In this document: positions 23,880 to 36,800 of the stretch, piece by piece
Layout: every line of letters begins with the position of its first letter
Numbering within the stretch: the first letter of the stretch is position 1
DNA from: Gorsachius magnificus
Taxonomy: Eukaryota > Chordata > Aves > Pelecaniformes > Ardeidae
DNA length: 64,000 nucleotides
Assembly: GCA_034008185.1 (NCBI GenBank)
Contig: CM067108.1
Coordinates: 186,001 to 250,000 of the forward strand
Direction: 5' to 3'
Made by a program: the position numbers and the translations under genes
Notes under the pieces: model-generated
Databases searched by the model: none
Told to the model about the DNA's origin: nothing
Seen by the model: the letters and a program-made list of their open reading frames with translations, nothing else

Positions 23880-25745
23880 GTTGGGTGGATGATGGTTGGG
23901 TGGTGGCAGCCAGAGGGGAGCGGTCAACGGCTCGATGTCCGGATGGAGATGGGTGACCAGTGGTGTCCCCCAGGGGTTCCTACTGGGACCAGTGCTGCTT
24001 AATGTCGTCATCAATGACGTAGTGAGATTGAGGGTACGCTCCGCAAGGCTGCAGGTGACCCCAAGCTGGGGGGTGCGGTTGAGGCGCCAGAAGGTTGGGA
24101 CGGCGTCCAGAGGGACCCGGCCAGGCTGGAGAGGGGGGGGCATGGGAACCTCCTGAGGGTCCACAAGGCCAAGGGCAAGGTCCTGCCCCGGGGTGGGGGG
24201 CAACCCCCGGGATCCATCCAGGGAGGAGGGGATGGAGAGCAGCCCTGCCCAGAGGGACCTGGGGGGGCTGGGGGATGAGAAGCTGGCCACGAGCCGGCGC
24301 TGGTAGCCCAGAAGGCCCAACCCCACCCTGGGCTGCATCAGGAGAAGCGTGGCCAGCGGCCAGGGAGGGGATTGTGCCCCTCTGCTCCGCTCTGGGGAGA
24401 CCTCCCCTGGAGCCCCGCGTCCAGCTCGGGAGCCCTCGGCACAAGGAGGACATGGAGCTGTTGGAGCGGGGCCAGGGGAGGGCTACTAAAATGATCCGAG
24501 GGGCTACTAAAATGCTCCGAGGGCTGGAGCCCCTCTGCTCTGAGGCCAGGCTGGGAGAGTTGGGGGTGTTCAGCCTGGAGAGGAGACGGCTGCGGGGGAA
24601 CCTGTGGATGCCAAGCTGACCATGAGCCAGCAGAGTGCCCTGGTAGCCAAGAAGGCCAATGGCATCTTAGGGTGCATCAAGAGGACAGAGTTGGGGTTGT
24701 CCAGCCTGGAGAGGAGAAGGTTCAGGGCAGAGCTGTGGACAACAAGGTGGCCATGAGCCAGCAGGGTGCCCTGGTGGCCAAGAAGGCCAAGGGCATCCCG
24801 GGGCGCATCAAGAGCAGCGTGGCCAGCAGGGCGAGGGAGGTTCTCCTCCCCCTCTGCTCTGCCCTGGGGAGACCCCACCTGGAGCTCTGCGTCCAGTTCT
24901 GGGCTCCCCAGTTCAAGAAGGATGAGGAGCTACTGGGGAGAGTCCAGAGGAGGGCAACAAGGATGATGGGGGGACTGGAGCATCTCCCCTAGGAGGAAAG
25001 GCTGAGGGAGCTGGGCTTGTTCAGCCTGGAGAAGAGAAGGCTGAGAGGGGATCTCATCACCACCTACAAATATCTCAAGGGTGGGGGTCACGAGGACGGA
25101 GCCAGACTCTTCCCAGTGGTGCCCAGCGCCAGGCCAAGGGGCCATGGTCACAACCTGAAGCAGAAGAGGTTCCAGTTGAAGGGGAGGAAGAACTTGTTGA
25201 CTGTGAGGGTGCCCGAGCCCTGGCCCAGGCTGCCCAGGGGGGCTGTGGAGTCTCCTTCTCTGGAGATCTTCAACCCCTGCCTGGCCGCTGTCCTGTGCCC
25301 CCTGCTCTGGGTGAGCCTGCTTGGGCAGGGGGGTGGCACTGGGGGAGCTCCCGAGGGACCTTCCAACCCCAGCCATGCTGGGATTCTGTGCCCTGAGTGC
25401 GGCCGCTCAGGGCTTCAAGGGGGCCCAGAGGAAAGGGGGGGACAAGCTTTTTCGCAGGGCCAGCTGGGACAGGCCAAGGGGGGATGGCTTTAAACCAAAC
25501 CAGGGCGGGTTTAGGCTGGGTCTAAGGAGGAAATTCTTGACCGTGAGGGTGGTGAAACCCTGGCAGGGGTTGCCCAGCGAGGGGGTGGAGGCCCCATCCC
25601 TGGGACCATTCCAGGCCAGGTTGGCCGGGGCTGTGAGCAACCTGATGTGGTTCAAGGTGTCCCTGCTCCTGCAGGGGGGTTGGGCTGGGGGACCTCTGGG
25701 GGTCCCTTCCCACCCAAACCATTCCGTGATTCCATGATTCCTTCC
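23880..25745 (+). mobile_element. CR1 LINE with a second CR1 nested inside
   Basis: The outer element starts in reverse-transcriptase-derived sequence ([19 protein letters not shown], 23957-24018), runs through the 3' region and ends CCAAACCATTCCGTGATTCC at about 25738. Its body is interrupted between about 24603 and 25421. Confidence 0.88.
24604..25420 (+). mobile_element. CR1 of a different subfamily nested in another CR1
   Basis: The segment has its own CR1 3' region ([20 protein letters not shown] at about 24993-25052) and its own terminus near 25357-25390 (CCTTCCAACCCCAGCCATGC ... GATTCTGTG). The flanking outer CR1 resumes with GCCCAGAGGAAAGGGGGGAC, as at 5447. Confidence 0.75.
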
Positions 25746-26014
25746 CTATAGCAACGGAGCGTTGGGGCCATCGGCTCCCCCGGAGCGTCCTGGCACGTGC
25801 GGGCGGAAGCGAGCGGCTTCACGGCGTGTACCTAAGGAGCGGCCGCCGCACAGAGCGGTTTTCCCTCTCCTCTTCCCAACGCGGTGCCCAGAATCGATCC
25901 CGCCGAGCGACGAGGCACAAATCCGGGTAGCAGCAAAGCCCCCCGCAATTCCCACGCCCCCCCCGGGCTCCGTTACGCAGAGGGGGTCCCGCTTTTCCAT
26001 AGCCGCGTCATTTC

Positions 26015-26465
26015 CCCCCTTTTTATGGGGTTTTTCCCCTTTTTTCCCCCTTTTTGTGGGGCTCTTCCCCTTTTTCCCCCCTTTTTTTTGGTTTTTTCCC
26101 CTTTCCCCCCCTTTTTGTGGGGTTTTTCCCCTTGTTTCCCCCTTTTCCTTTGGTTTCCCCCCCTTTTTCCCCTCTTTTTCTTGGGTTTTCCCCTTTATTC
26201 CCACTTTTTCTTGGGGTTTTCCCCCTTTTTGTGGGGTTTTTCCCCTTTTCCCCCCTTTTTGTGGGTTTTTCCCCCTTTTCCCCCCTTTTTGTGGGTTCCC
26301 CCCCCCTTTTTTCCCCCAGTTTTGTGGGGTTTTCCCTCTTTTTCCCCCCTTTTGGTGGTTTTTTCCCCCTTTTTCCCCCCTTTTTGTGGGTTTTTCCCCT
26401 TTTTCCCCCCTTTTTGTGGGTTTTTCCCTCTTTTTCCCCATTTTTGTGGGTTTTTTCCCTGTTTC
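26015..26465. repeat. 30-40 bp TTTTTCCCC/TTTTTGTGGGG minisatellite
   Basis: About 13 units of CCCCCCTTTTTGTGGGTTTT + TCCCCTTTTTC with variable C and T runs. Confidence 0.88.
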
Positions 26466-26904
26466 TCCTTGATTTTTATTAGCCGAGGCTCATCAGGGAG
26501 TTCCCTAGCACTGCGCCTCCAGACCCTGCCCGGACCGTAGCTGTGGAGCAGATCTGAGGGAAAAAGAGGAAACAACCCCAAAAAACTCCCCCCACCCCCC
26601 CTTTCTCCAGAAAAGGGGGTTGCGAGTTGGTGGCCCGGTGCGAGGTCTCAGGTTGTCGGCAGCAAACCCTCGGTTCCGCCTCCCGCAGTGAAAATTTGGG
26701 GATAAAAATACAGGAACGGGCATTTTTTAAACACGAGTTGTTGCCGAGCCGGGCGGGCGGGTGCCGGGATCTGGCTCGCGCCGCCTCCTGGTGGTGTGGC
26801 TCCGGCACCGTCCTACGCCAGGGACAGCCGGCCGGGGTCACCAGTCCCCCTCGGCAGGGTGGAAACAAGGCGAAAACCGGCCGGTTTGGGGTTCAGGGTT
26901 GGGA

Positions 26905-27375
26905 GAACGGCTGGTGGAGGGACGAGCCACCACCATGGCAGGTTGAGGGACAAGCCACCACCATGGCAGGTTGAGGGACAAGCCACCACCACGGCCAGTT
27001 GAGTGTGGTGGAGGGACGAACCACCACTGTGGCAGGTTGAGGGACAAGCCACCACCATGGCCGGTTGAGTTGGTGGAGGGACAAGCCACCACCATGGCAG
27101 GTTGAGGGACGAGCCACCACCATGGCCGGTTGAGGGACGAGCCACCACCGTGGCAGGTTGAGGGACGAGCCAATACCGTGGCAGGTTGTGGGACAAGCCA
27201 CCACGGCGGCAGGTTGAGGGACGAGCCACCACTGCAGCAGGTTGAGGGACGAGCCACCACTGTGGCAGGTTGAGGGACGAGCCACCACCATGGCCAGTTG
27301 AGTATGGTGGAGGGACGAGCCACCACGGTGGCAGGTTGAGGGACGAGCCACCATGGTGGCAGGTTGAGCACGATG
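26905..27375. repeat. 27-bp minisatellite, about 17 copies
   Basis: Unit GAGGGACGAGCCACCACC + ATGGCAGGTT; it ends 400 bp before the BICRA start-codon exon. Confidence 0.9.
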
Positions 27376-27775
27376 GAGAGACGAGCGGCTGCCAGTTCCG
27401 GGGCTCGTCTGACCACGCTTTTGGCTTCCCGGTTGTCTCGAGGAACCAACGATGGTGGAAGACGGGTGGCTTTGCCACCATCAGCTTCTCCAGTGGCGAA
27501 CGATGTCGGAGGGGGCAATGGTTTTCCTGCCCGTCCCCTGCACGGCGTCAACCCGTCCCACCTGCAGCACCTTGAACCTCAAAGGGGTTCTGGCAGGGGG
27601 TTGAGGCTCCTCTGACTGGTGGAACCTCCCGTTGGGGTGTCCGCTCCCCTGTCCCCATCATCACCATCACCACCATGGGGATGGTGAGGAGGAACCAAGT
27701 GCGGTGGTTGGGGTGGAGGGATCAAGGAGCGGCTCCCATGCTGGCGGTAACGTGGTCTCTCTCCGCTCTTTGCAG

Positions 27776-27821
27776 TTGACATGGATGATGAAGACGGCCG
27801 GTGCCTGCTAGATGTAATTTG
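27776..27821 (+). CDS. BICRA: BICRA start-codon exon
   Basis: The acceptor TTTGCAG is at 27775, followed by TTGAC and the start codon at 27781. Donor GTAAGT starts at 27822, phase 2. It encodes [13 protein letters not shown] plus two bases of Cys. Confidence 0.95.
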
Positions 27822-30800
27822 GTAAGTAGCGCCACGCCACGCCGTGCCACACCGGTTTGTCGGCTCTTCTGCTGCTTTGGGGACGGCACTGGGGTGGGAA
27901 GGGGCTTTCCACCACCCCCCTGGTCCGTAGGCACATCCCCATCAGGGCTTCTCCAGCCGAGGTGCGCTCTGAAGACACTGCACGCTCCCCAAACCCCCAA
28001 ACCCCTCCTGATTTCTGGGGGCTGCCTCCTCCCGGGAAGCGGGGAGGGCTCCGAGCTTCTCCCAGGGGCCGCGCCAGCGGAGGCTTCGCACAACCCTATG
28101 TGAGGGAAGTCTTTGACTCAGCAACCCTACGCGAAGGAAGTCTTTGACTCAACAACCCTACGCGAGGGAAGTCTTCGACTCGACAACCCTACGCGAGGGA
28201 AGTCTTGACTCGACAACCCTACGCGAGGGAAGTCTGACTCGACAACCCTACGCGAGGGAAGTCTGCGACTCAACAACCCTATGCGAGGGAAGTCTTCGAC
28301 TCAACAACCCTACGCAAGGGAAGTCTTCAACTCGACAACCCTACGCGAGGGAAGTCTTCGACTCAGCAACCCTATGCAAGGGAAGTCTTTAACTCAACAA
28401 CCCTACACGAGGGAAGTCTTAACTCAACAACCCTACGCGAGGGAAGTCTTTAACTCAACAACCCTACGCGAGGGAAGTCTTCGACTCAACAACCCTACGC
28501 GAGGGAAGTCTTTAACTCAACAACCCTACGCGAGGGAAGTCTGACTCAACAACCCTACGCGAGGGAAGTCTTCGACTCGACAACCCTACGCGAGGGAAGT
28601 CTGACTCAACAACCCTACGCGAGGGAAGTCTGACTCGACAACCCTACGCGAGGGAAGTCTTCGACTCAACAACCCTACGTGAGGGAAGTCTTTAACTCAA
28701 CAACCCTATGCGAGGGAAGTCTTCGACTCGACAACCCTACGCGAGGGAAGTCTTCGACTCGACAACCCTACGCGAGGGAAGTCTTCGACTCGACAACCCT
28801 AAGCGAGGGAAGACTTCAACTCGACAAACCCTACGCGAGGGAAGTCTTCAACTCGGCAACCTACGCGAGGGAAGTCTTCAACTCGGCAACCCTACGCGAG
28901 GGAAGTCTTCACTCGCAACCCTACGCGAGGGAAGTCTTGACTGCAACCCTACGCGAGGGAAGCTTCCACCACGTCCCCACCCCCCCCACGCGAGGGAAGT
29001 CTTTGACTTGACAACCCTACGCGAGGGAAGCGCGGGCTCCACGCACGTCCTGCTTCCACCCCGAGCAAATCCCAATTCCCCTGGCGTTTTGCCGGCAGCT
29101 CGGATTTGGTTTTGCCCTCCGATCCTCGCCGGCTGCCAGCGGTGCCGGGCTGGGGATGCTCGTTAGCGGCTTGCCCAAACGATTGCTGTGAGAAACCGCC
29201 TGTCGGCAGCCAACGCGGGCTCATTTACCAAAGGGGTTTCGTTGCGATTGCCGAATTAACGGGGGAATAAGGCGGCGCCGGCAACCCCCTCTCCGTTAAC
29301 TTCCATCCGCAGCGGGGCGGAGCCGTTGAGGTATAAAGGGGTCGGCGTCGTTAGCCGCTGCGCTTAACGAGCGTTGCGAGGCGGCTTAACGCCTTCGTTA
29401 GAAACACACGCGCGGCGCGGGTCACGCCTTGCCACCGTCCCTAAACTCTTTCCTGTCTTGTTTTTGCAGCGACCCTCAGGCCTTGAACGATTTTTTGCAT
29501 GGATCCGAAAAGGTGAGCGACGCCTCCTTCCTCGCCGCCAGCGACTCGCGCGCAAACTTCCCTCGTTTTCCCCAAAATTAAACCAAAACGCACACGGAGC
29601 TCCTCAGAAGGAAGAAAAAACCCACCCACCCCCCTCCGAGTTCAGGTTCTTTTTAGTTTTTAGGGCTTTTTAGGACCCCAGCCCAGCGCTCCGGCAGCTC
29701 CCACCCCCGCCGCCCCCCGCGCGGAGCAGCCAGCCGGGATTTTGGGGCGCTTTGAGCCAAAATGGGGTGCCAGGAGGCGGGGGGGCGGGGAGGGATTCTG
29801 CCCCACCGCTGCCCCCTGCTGAGAGCTCGCTCGCCGGGGGGGGGGGGTGCCCGGCACCACTGCACGCGCCTTTTTTTTTGGTTGTTTTTTGCCTTTTTTT
29901 TCTTTTTTTTTTTTTTTTTTTTTTTTTTCTCCCCATACCATACCTACAGAAAGTAAATTAAAATCTTTTTAATTACAGATTGACAGTGATGATCTCCTGG
30001 ACAACACAGGAGATGCAGCCAGTGCCTTTTTTGAAGGTGCTGGGGTATGTATTTTTTTTAATTTATACTTGGGGGAGCGTCAGCTTAGAAACCTTTCCCC
30101 TTTTTTGTTGGTTTTTTCCTCTTTTTTTTTTAATTTTTTTTTTTTTAATTTTTTTTTATTTTTTTTTTTTTTTTTGGTTTCACAAGCCTGGTTTTCCCCT
30201 CTTCCCCAGGCCCGGAAAAGAGGCAGGGCCCAGGGGTTGTTCCCCAAGGGTTAGAACCAGCTTCCAGCCTGTCCCCCCCCCCCCCGCGTATATCGTGGAG
30301 GGGGGGGGAAAGGGCGATCTCACGCGCGGATATAAAACCTGGGAAGAGCCGTGAGGACGAAGAAGCAGGTGAAGGAGGAGGAGGAAGGTGGAACCGTGCG
30401 CTCCCGGCCCCAAGGGTGGCGGCGGGGGGCGGAATTTGGAGCAAAACCACGTAAAAAAGCAGGCGAGAAGTCAAAAAAGCCCCTTCCTCTGACCCCCCCC
30501 GGGGCTGGGGCGCTCTCTTTCCTCGTGGGCCGCTGCCCCGGGACGGTGAAACGCCCGCAGGGGGACTTGAAAACCCCCTCTTCGTGTTCTTCTCTTCCCT
30601 GAGAGCGCGGGTTACTCTGCGTGGAGAATTCGAGCACGAAGGTGCCTTTTTCCCCTTTATTTTCCCCATTTTTTCCCCTCTATTCCCAGTTACATCGAGC
30701 CTGGAGTCTCATTTTTTTTTTCCCCCCGTCTCCGTCGCGCTTTTTTCTTTCCCAACCGCGCGGGGCAAAGCCGCCGACGCTCCGTCACCCCCAAATCGAG

Positions 30801-33800
30801 CAGCTGAGCTTCGCTTCCACCTGGATTTTTATTTTTTTTTTTTACCTTCCCCCTCGCTTTGTGTTTTACCAAACGTGACGGCGCGGAGCTGCCGGCGTCC
30901 AAGGTCAAGGCCGCGTGGCGCTTTCCCGGGATCCTCCCTTCGTTCTTCCCCGGCAAGTTTTGAGGCTTCTTCCCAGAACCCGAGATTCCCGCTTCCCGCC
31001 CCGGCGCCAGCTTAATTTGGAAAGCTGGGAAAGGCTAAGGGGGCGTACGCTGAGCTCCGCCGGCCGGCGGCGTTGAAGCGGCTCGGCGCCTGCCCACCTC
31101 AAGCGTCCAAACCGCCCGGGGGGTGCCCTCAACCGGCGCTGCCGTCGGCCCCCGGCGCAAAGCCAAGGCGCTGGGTGTCCGCCTCGCCCGCTCCCCCGCA
31201 CGCCGCCGGGCGCTCGTTTAGGCTCTCCCGGGGATGCAGGCTTAGGTTAACGGTTGGGCTTGATGATCTTAAAGGTCTTTGCCAACCTAGACGATTCTAT
31301 GATTCTTTGCCGATGCTCCCCGCGCTTGGCGAACGGCGGTGCCGGCTGCACGCCCCCCTCCGGGGTGGCTCGCCAAAGCCCTCGAGCCGGTCGATTTGAC
31401 GCCCTCCTCCCACCCCGTGCTTGAGCTCAATGCCTTCTTCTCTCTTCTCCCCCCAACCATGACCCGTGCTCTCCCAGCTGCACGTACAAGAGCCCTCCGG
31501 CAACCACCTGAGCACCGAGCAGAGTCAGCCCACCACCAGCGTGGACCTCGACTTCCTAGAAGATGACATCCTGGGGTCACCGTCCAGCGGCGGGGCCAAC
31601 CTGCCCAACTCGGACCAGCCCTGCGACATTCTCCAGCAGAGCCTGCAAGAGGCCAACATCACCGAGCAGACGCTGGAGGCGGAGGCCGAGCTGGACCTGG
31701 GCTCCTTCCAGCTGCCCACCCTTCAGCCGGTGGTGCAGACGGCCTCCGACGGCACCCCGCAGATCTTCTCCAGCGGGGCCGACCTCATCGGCCTGCAGCA
31801 ACCCGCCGTCCTGACCCACCAAGCCCTGGTGCAGCAATCGGTCGGAGCTGACGTCGTCAACAAGGCCATCAGCGTTCAGCCTTTCCTCCAGCAGGTCGGC
31901 CTGGGCAACGTCACCATCCAGCCCATCTCCAACCTCCAGGGCTTGCCCAACGGCAGCCCCAGCGGGACGCTGGGAATCGGGCCCATCCAGGTGGTGGGGC
32001 AGCAAGTGATGGCCATCAACCAGTCGGCGCAGCAGATCATCGCCAAGCAGGTTCAGCCCTCCCAGGTGGCCACCATGCCCGTGGGCAGCTACATCACCCA
32101 GACGGCACCCGAGCAGCAGCAGGTCACCCTCGCCTCCACGGGGGTCTCTCCACAAAGCGCTGGTCTCGTCATCCAGAAGAACCTGCCAACGGTGGCCCCA
32201 CGAAACGGCAACTCCATGTTCGGGAGCGTCTCCGGCACTCAGGGCTCCCAGCCGCTCACCGTCACCTCCAACTTGAGCAGCCCCTTGGTGCAGGCCCAAA
32301 ACGTCATCATTCACAGGACGCCCACCCCCATCCAGCCCAAACCCGCAGGCGTCCTCCAGCAGAAGCTGTACCAGATCACCCCCAAGCCCTTCGGTTCCAA
32401 CAACACCACCCTGACCATCCAGAACGAAGCCGCCCTGCAGCAGCAGAAGGCCCAGCAGAACTTGACCTTCATGGCCAGCAAACCCGGGCAGAAGTGGTGC
32501 TGTCGGGCTTCCCCCAAGGACTTCCAGCCAACGTCTTCAAGCAGCCGCCGCCGCAGCAGCAGGCCCTCAGCAAGCCCATGAGCGTCCACTTGCTGAACCA
32601 AGGCAGCAGCATCGTCATCCCCGCCCAGCACGTCCCGCAGGCCATGCTGCAGGGCCAAAACCAGTTCCTCCTCCCCGGGCAACTGGCGGGCGCCTCCGCC
32701 GTGCAGATACCCCAGCAGCTCTCGGCCCTGCAGGCCAACATGGGAGGCCAGATCCTGACCACCTCCCACCCCGGCGGGCAAGCCCATATCATCACTAGCC
32801 AAGGGCCGGGCGGGCAGCTGATAACCAACCAAGCCTTGCCGGCCCAGATCCTCACCAACCAGAACATCGCCAGCCAGCTGAACCTGGGCCAGGTCCTCAC
32901 CTCGCAGAACGCCCACGGCACCGCTCACATCCTCTCAGCTCCCATCCAGCTCCAGCCCGGCCAGGTGGGCCAGCCGGCTCTCTTCCAGATGCCCGTTTCG
33001 TTGGCGGGCAGCTTGACCACGCAGAGCCAACCCTCCGTGGCCGCCTCCTTGGGCCAGACGGGCCAGACGGTGATCCAAGGGGTGACGTTGCCCAACCAGG
33101 TGGCCATGCTCAACGCCACCGAGAACCTGGGCCAGGCGGTGAGCATCCAAGCCTCCGCCGCCACCAGCAGCCAAAGCCCCGGCCTCGTCCAGCCGCAGCC
33201 CGCCTCGGGTGCCAACCTGCTGCCCAGTGCCGACCAGTCCTCCATCCTCACCGTCCAAACCGCCTCCCAGCCGCCCGCCCCCCTCCAGCTCAACGTGCCG
33301 CCCCCGCCGCCCCCGCCGCCCGCCCAGCAGCCCGTCACGTCCCAGCCCAGCCCCAGTTTGGCCTCCAGCCCGGAGAAGATCATCCTGGGGCAGGCGGCCA
33401 CCGGAGCCGTCATCAACCAGGATTCCATGCAGATGTTCCTCCAGCAGGCAAGTAGAGCCCTTCTGGGCGGCGTTCGCGGCCCCGGCGCGGTGTTTGGAGG
33501 CCGACGCCGCGCGCGGCGGGTTCCGGCGAGCCCCACTTTGCGTGCCGTCCGCACTCCTGCTTCCTCCCGAGTCTTCGCACGTCGTCTTCCCGCCGCAGGG
33601 CACTTCCCTTCCTCGCTTGGGGTTTTGATCCCAAGGAAGGAGCGGGCTTCAGGGCCGCGCTGGCGACGGGTCCTTCCGGCTCACCGAAACCCCCACCGCG
33701 GCGCGGACCCGGCGTCTGCCTTGTCCCCGTGCTCCGTCTTGCGCCTCACCAACCCGATTTCCTTCTACGCCCAGGTGACCCGCCTGGTGGATGAGGGCAA

Positions 33801-36800
33801 GGCCGTGGATGGTGTCTACCTGGGCTTCAGCAAAGCCTTCGACACAGCCTCCCACGGCGTTCTCCTGGAGAAGCTGGCGGCTCATGGCCTAGATGGGCGC
33901 GCTCTTCGCTGGGTTAAAAACTGGCTGGGTGGCCGAGCCCAGAGAGTCGTGGGGAATGGAGCTAAGTCCAGTTGGTGGCCGGGCACAAGCGGTGTCCCCC
34001 AGGGCTCAGTTCTAGGCCCGGTCTTGTTTAATATCTTCATCAACGACCTGGACGAGGGGATGGAGTGTGCCCTCAGTAAATTTGTAGATGACACCAAACT
34101 GGGTGGGGGTGTGGATCTGCTGGGGGGAGGAGGGCTCTGCAGAGGGACCTGGCCAGGCTGGATCCATGGGCCCAGGCCAACTGGGGGAGGGTCAACAAGG
34201 CCAAGGGCCGGGTCCTGCCCTGGGGTCACCACAACCCCACGCAGCGCTCCAGGCGTGGGGCAGAGGGGCTGGAAAGCTGCCTGGCGGAAAAGGCCCTGGG
34301 GGGTTGGTCAACGGCCAACTCAACACGAGCCAGCAGGGTGCCCAGGTGGCCAAGAGGGCCAGCGGCATCCTGGCTTGTATCAGGAGTGGTGTGGCCAGCA
34401 GGAGCAGGGCAGGGACCGTGCCCCTGTGCTGGGCACTGGGGGGGCCGCCCCTGGAGCTGGGGTTGTGTTGCTGGAGCGTGTCCAGAGGAGAGCAACCAAA
34501 CTGGGGAGGGGTCTGGAGCCCCAGGCTGCTGGGGGAGCTGGGGGGGTTCAGCCTGGAGCAGAGGAGGCTGAGGGGAGCCCTCATCGCTCCCTACAACCAC
34601 GTGTGAGGGGGGAGCCGGGGGGGGGTTGGGCTCTGCTCCCAGGGAAGGGGCGATGGGACGAGGGGGAATGGTTTGAAGCTGCGCCAGGGCAGGGTTGGGT
34701 TGGACATGGGGAAAAACTTCTTCATGGAAAGGGCTGTCAGGGGCTGGAAGGGGCTGCCCAGGGAAGGGGTCGAGGGATTTAAAAGAAGGATGGATGAGGT
34801 GCTGAGGGCCAGGGTTTGGGGGTGGGATGGCAGGGTTGGGTTGACGGTTGGACTCGATGATCTTCAAGGTCTCTTCCAACCAAAGTGATTCTGTGATTCT
34901 ACGCTAGATGAGGTGCTGAGGGACACGGTTGAGTGGTGGGATGGCAGGGTTGGGTTAAACGTTGGACTCGATGATCTTCAAGGTCTCTTCCAACCAAAGT
35001 GATTCTGTGATTCTACGCTAGATGAGGTGCTGAGGGACACGGTTGAGTGGTGGGATGGCAGGGTTGGGTTAAACATTGGACTCGATGATCTTCAAGGTCT
35101 CTTCCAACCAAAGTGACTCTATGATTCTATGATTCTATGACTCAGGGCCGCGCTCGGCCCGCAGCAGCGCCCCTGCTTTCCCACTCGGGGGTTCTCTGCC
35201 TTCGTTAGCTCCCGTCGGACCTTTAGAAATACCGGCGCGGCGCCAGCGCGAGGAGGTGGCGGTTGGCCCAGCGTTACTCAAGGACTCAGCGACGGTTCGG
35301 ACGCCGGATTTGAACCCTTGCGGGTTTTCTTTGTTCCTGGTGGGCGCTGGTCCGTAAGCTCCCCCAGGCCCCTGGATGATCCGCGAGAGAAACGGGGAGA
35401 GCGCGCGCCTGCGCCGGGGACGCACCTAAATCGGCGGTCGCGCCAAATATCGCCGCGGTCGCATTACCGGAGCGCCGTCGGACGCGGCGCCGTCTCCTGC
35501 AAAGCTCCTCTCCCACCTCCAGAGAGAGCTGTTGCCCTCGCCGGCCGCGCCGGAGCCCGGCAAGACGCCGCGCGGTGCCGCGGCCGGGGCGAGAGCAACC
35601 ATGGTTTTTCTGTTGGGCAGCCGCCGCGCGGCGTTGCCGATGAAGTCAGCTCCGGCACGCGAGCCGTGGGAGAGAGCTGGCCACGGGGATGCTCATCCCC
35701 CAGCCGCGGGGTCCGTCCCCGGGCGTTCGGTGACGCCGAATTGCGCCGTGGAGGGGTTCCCCAAATTGCCCCGGGGTGACGGCCGCTTGCAAAGCCGGAG
35801 ACGGCGCTGCCGGTGGAACCGCCGCCGCGGGCGCGTCGCCCACGTGCGGAACGCGCCGCCGGACGGCAAACCGAGCCGGAGCCGAGCGGTGCGGTGACGC
35901 CGGCCACCTCCCGGTGTTTTATTTTCACCCCGGTCATCGTCAAAGCCGCCGGGCTCTTCCTCCGGTCGGGATTTTCTCCGCCGGATCCGCGCGTCGCCGG
36001 GCGAAACGGCTGCGGCTTCGCTTCCGAAGCGAAGCAGCCGGCTTTGCTGGGGGACGCAGGACGCTCCCCCGGCAGCAGAATTCCGTGGTCCGGTAATTTC
36101 TCACCGGGCGATGGCGAGCCGCCGCCGCCGCCGCCGCCGCTGCGGGGAAGGGGGGCAGCTCCCTACGCCCCAAAATCACCGCTCGCGGCGTGCGGGTTGG
36201 GCGAACCGCGGGTAAAATCGGGTCCCGTGGCCGCCCCGCTCCCCCAAGGCCGGGCTGCGGCTCTCCTTCCCCCCCCCCCCGGTCCCTCTGTCCGTCCCTC
36301 TGTCCCTCCCAGCTCCGGCTGCTCCCGCTCGCTTGCCTGCAGCCCCTCACTAACCCGAAAAGCCGCTGCCGCCCTTGGCGTTGCTTTTTCTTCTCCTCTC
36401 CAAGCTGCTGTCTGGTCCCTGCCACGCGGCTTTTTTTTATTTCCCCCCCCCCCCCCCCCCCCAAATTCTTGACATCCCCGTTAGCGATGGGAGGTTAACG
36501 AAGCGCTTAATTAATCAGAGGGGTGTCCTGAGGCACAGGGAGAGCGCAGCTCCCCGGGGTGAATCCCTCCCCAGCCGTTAGGGCCGTCCTCGTTAGCCCC
36601 AATTAATTGGGCAGGGGGTGGTTTTTTGGGGTTTTTTTTGGGGGGGGGGGGGGAAGAGTAGAAATGGCTTCTTCCCTGGGCTCACGGGGGGGGGGGGCTG
36701 GGCACCCCTGCCTTGCGTGGAGCCCGAATGAAGCCAGGGTGGGCGCCCCCCCCCCCCCGCCCCCAGCAGTTTTACCTGATCCTCACCCAAAAAACGCTTT

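Larger units (their letters stand above)
25746..27775. other. Intergenic region upstream of BICRA start, repeats only
   Basis: Holds a T/C-rich array (26015-26465) and a CCACCACCATGG array (26905-27375). No protein homology. It probably lies within the first BICRA intron or promoter-proximal region. Confidence 0.5.

Noticed and set aside
23145..24453. Apparent 397- and 157-codon minus-strand proteins
   Set aside because: Most of their length is the antisense of the CR1 element at 23880-24600.
28095..29030. CRISPR-like regular array
   Set aside because: The 31-bp units are contiguous with no unique spacers, and the context is a vertebrate intron.
29875..30180. Poly-T tracts as retro-inserted tails of a processed pseudogene
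   Set aside because: They flank a genuine BICRA exon (29979-30044) and have no cDNA-like sequence attached.
32494..34782. A 762-codon ORF joining BICRA to reverse transcriptase
   Set aside because: It is read-through of the GC-donor intron: BICRA coding ends at 33447 and the RT part belongs to the CR1 inserted at 33775. Not a fusion gene.
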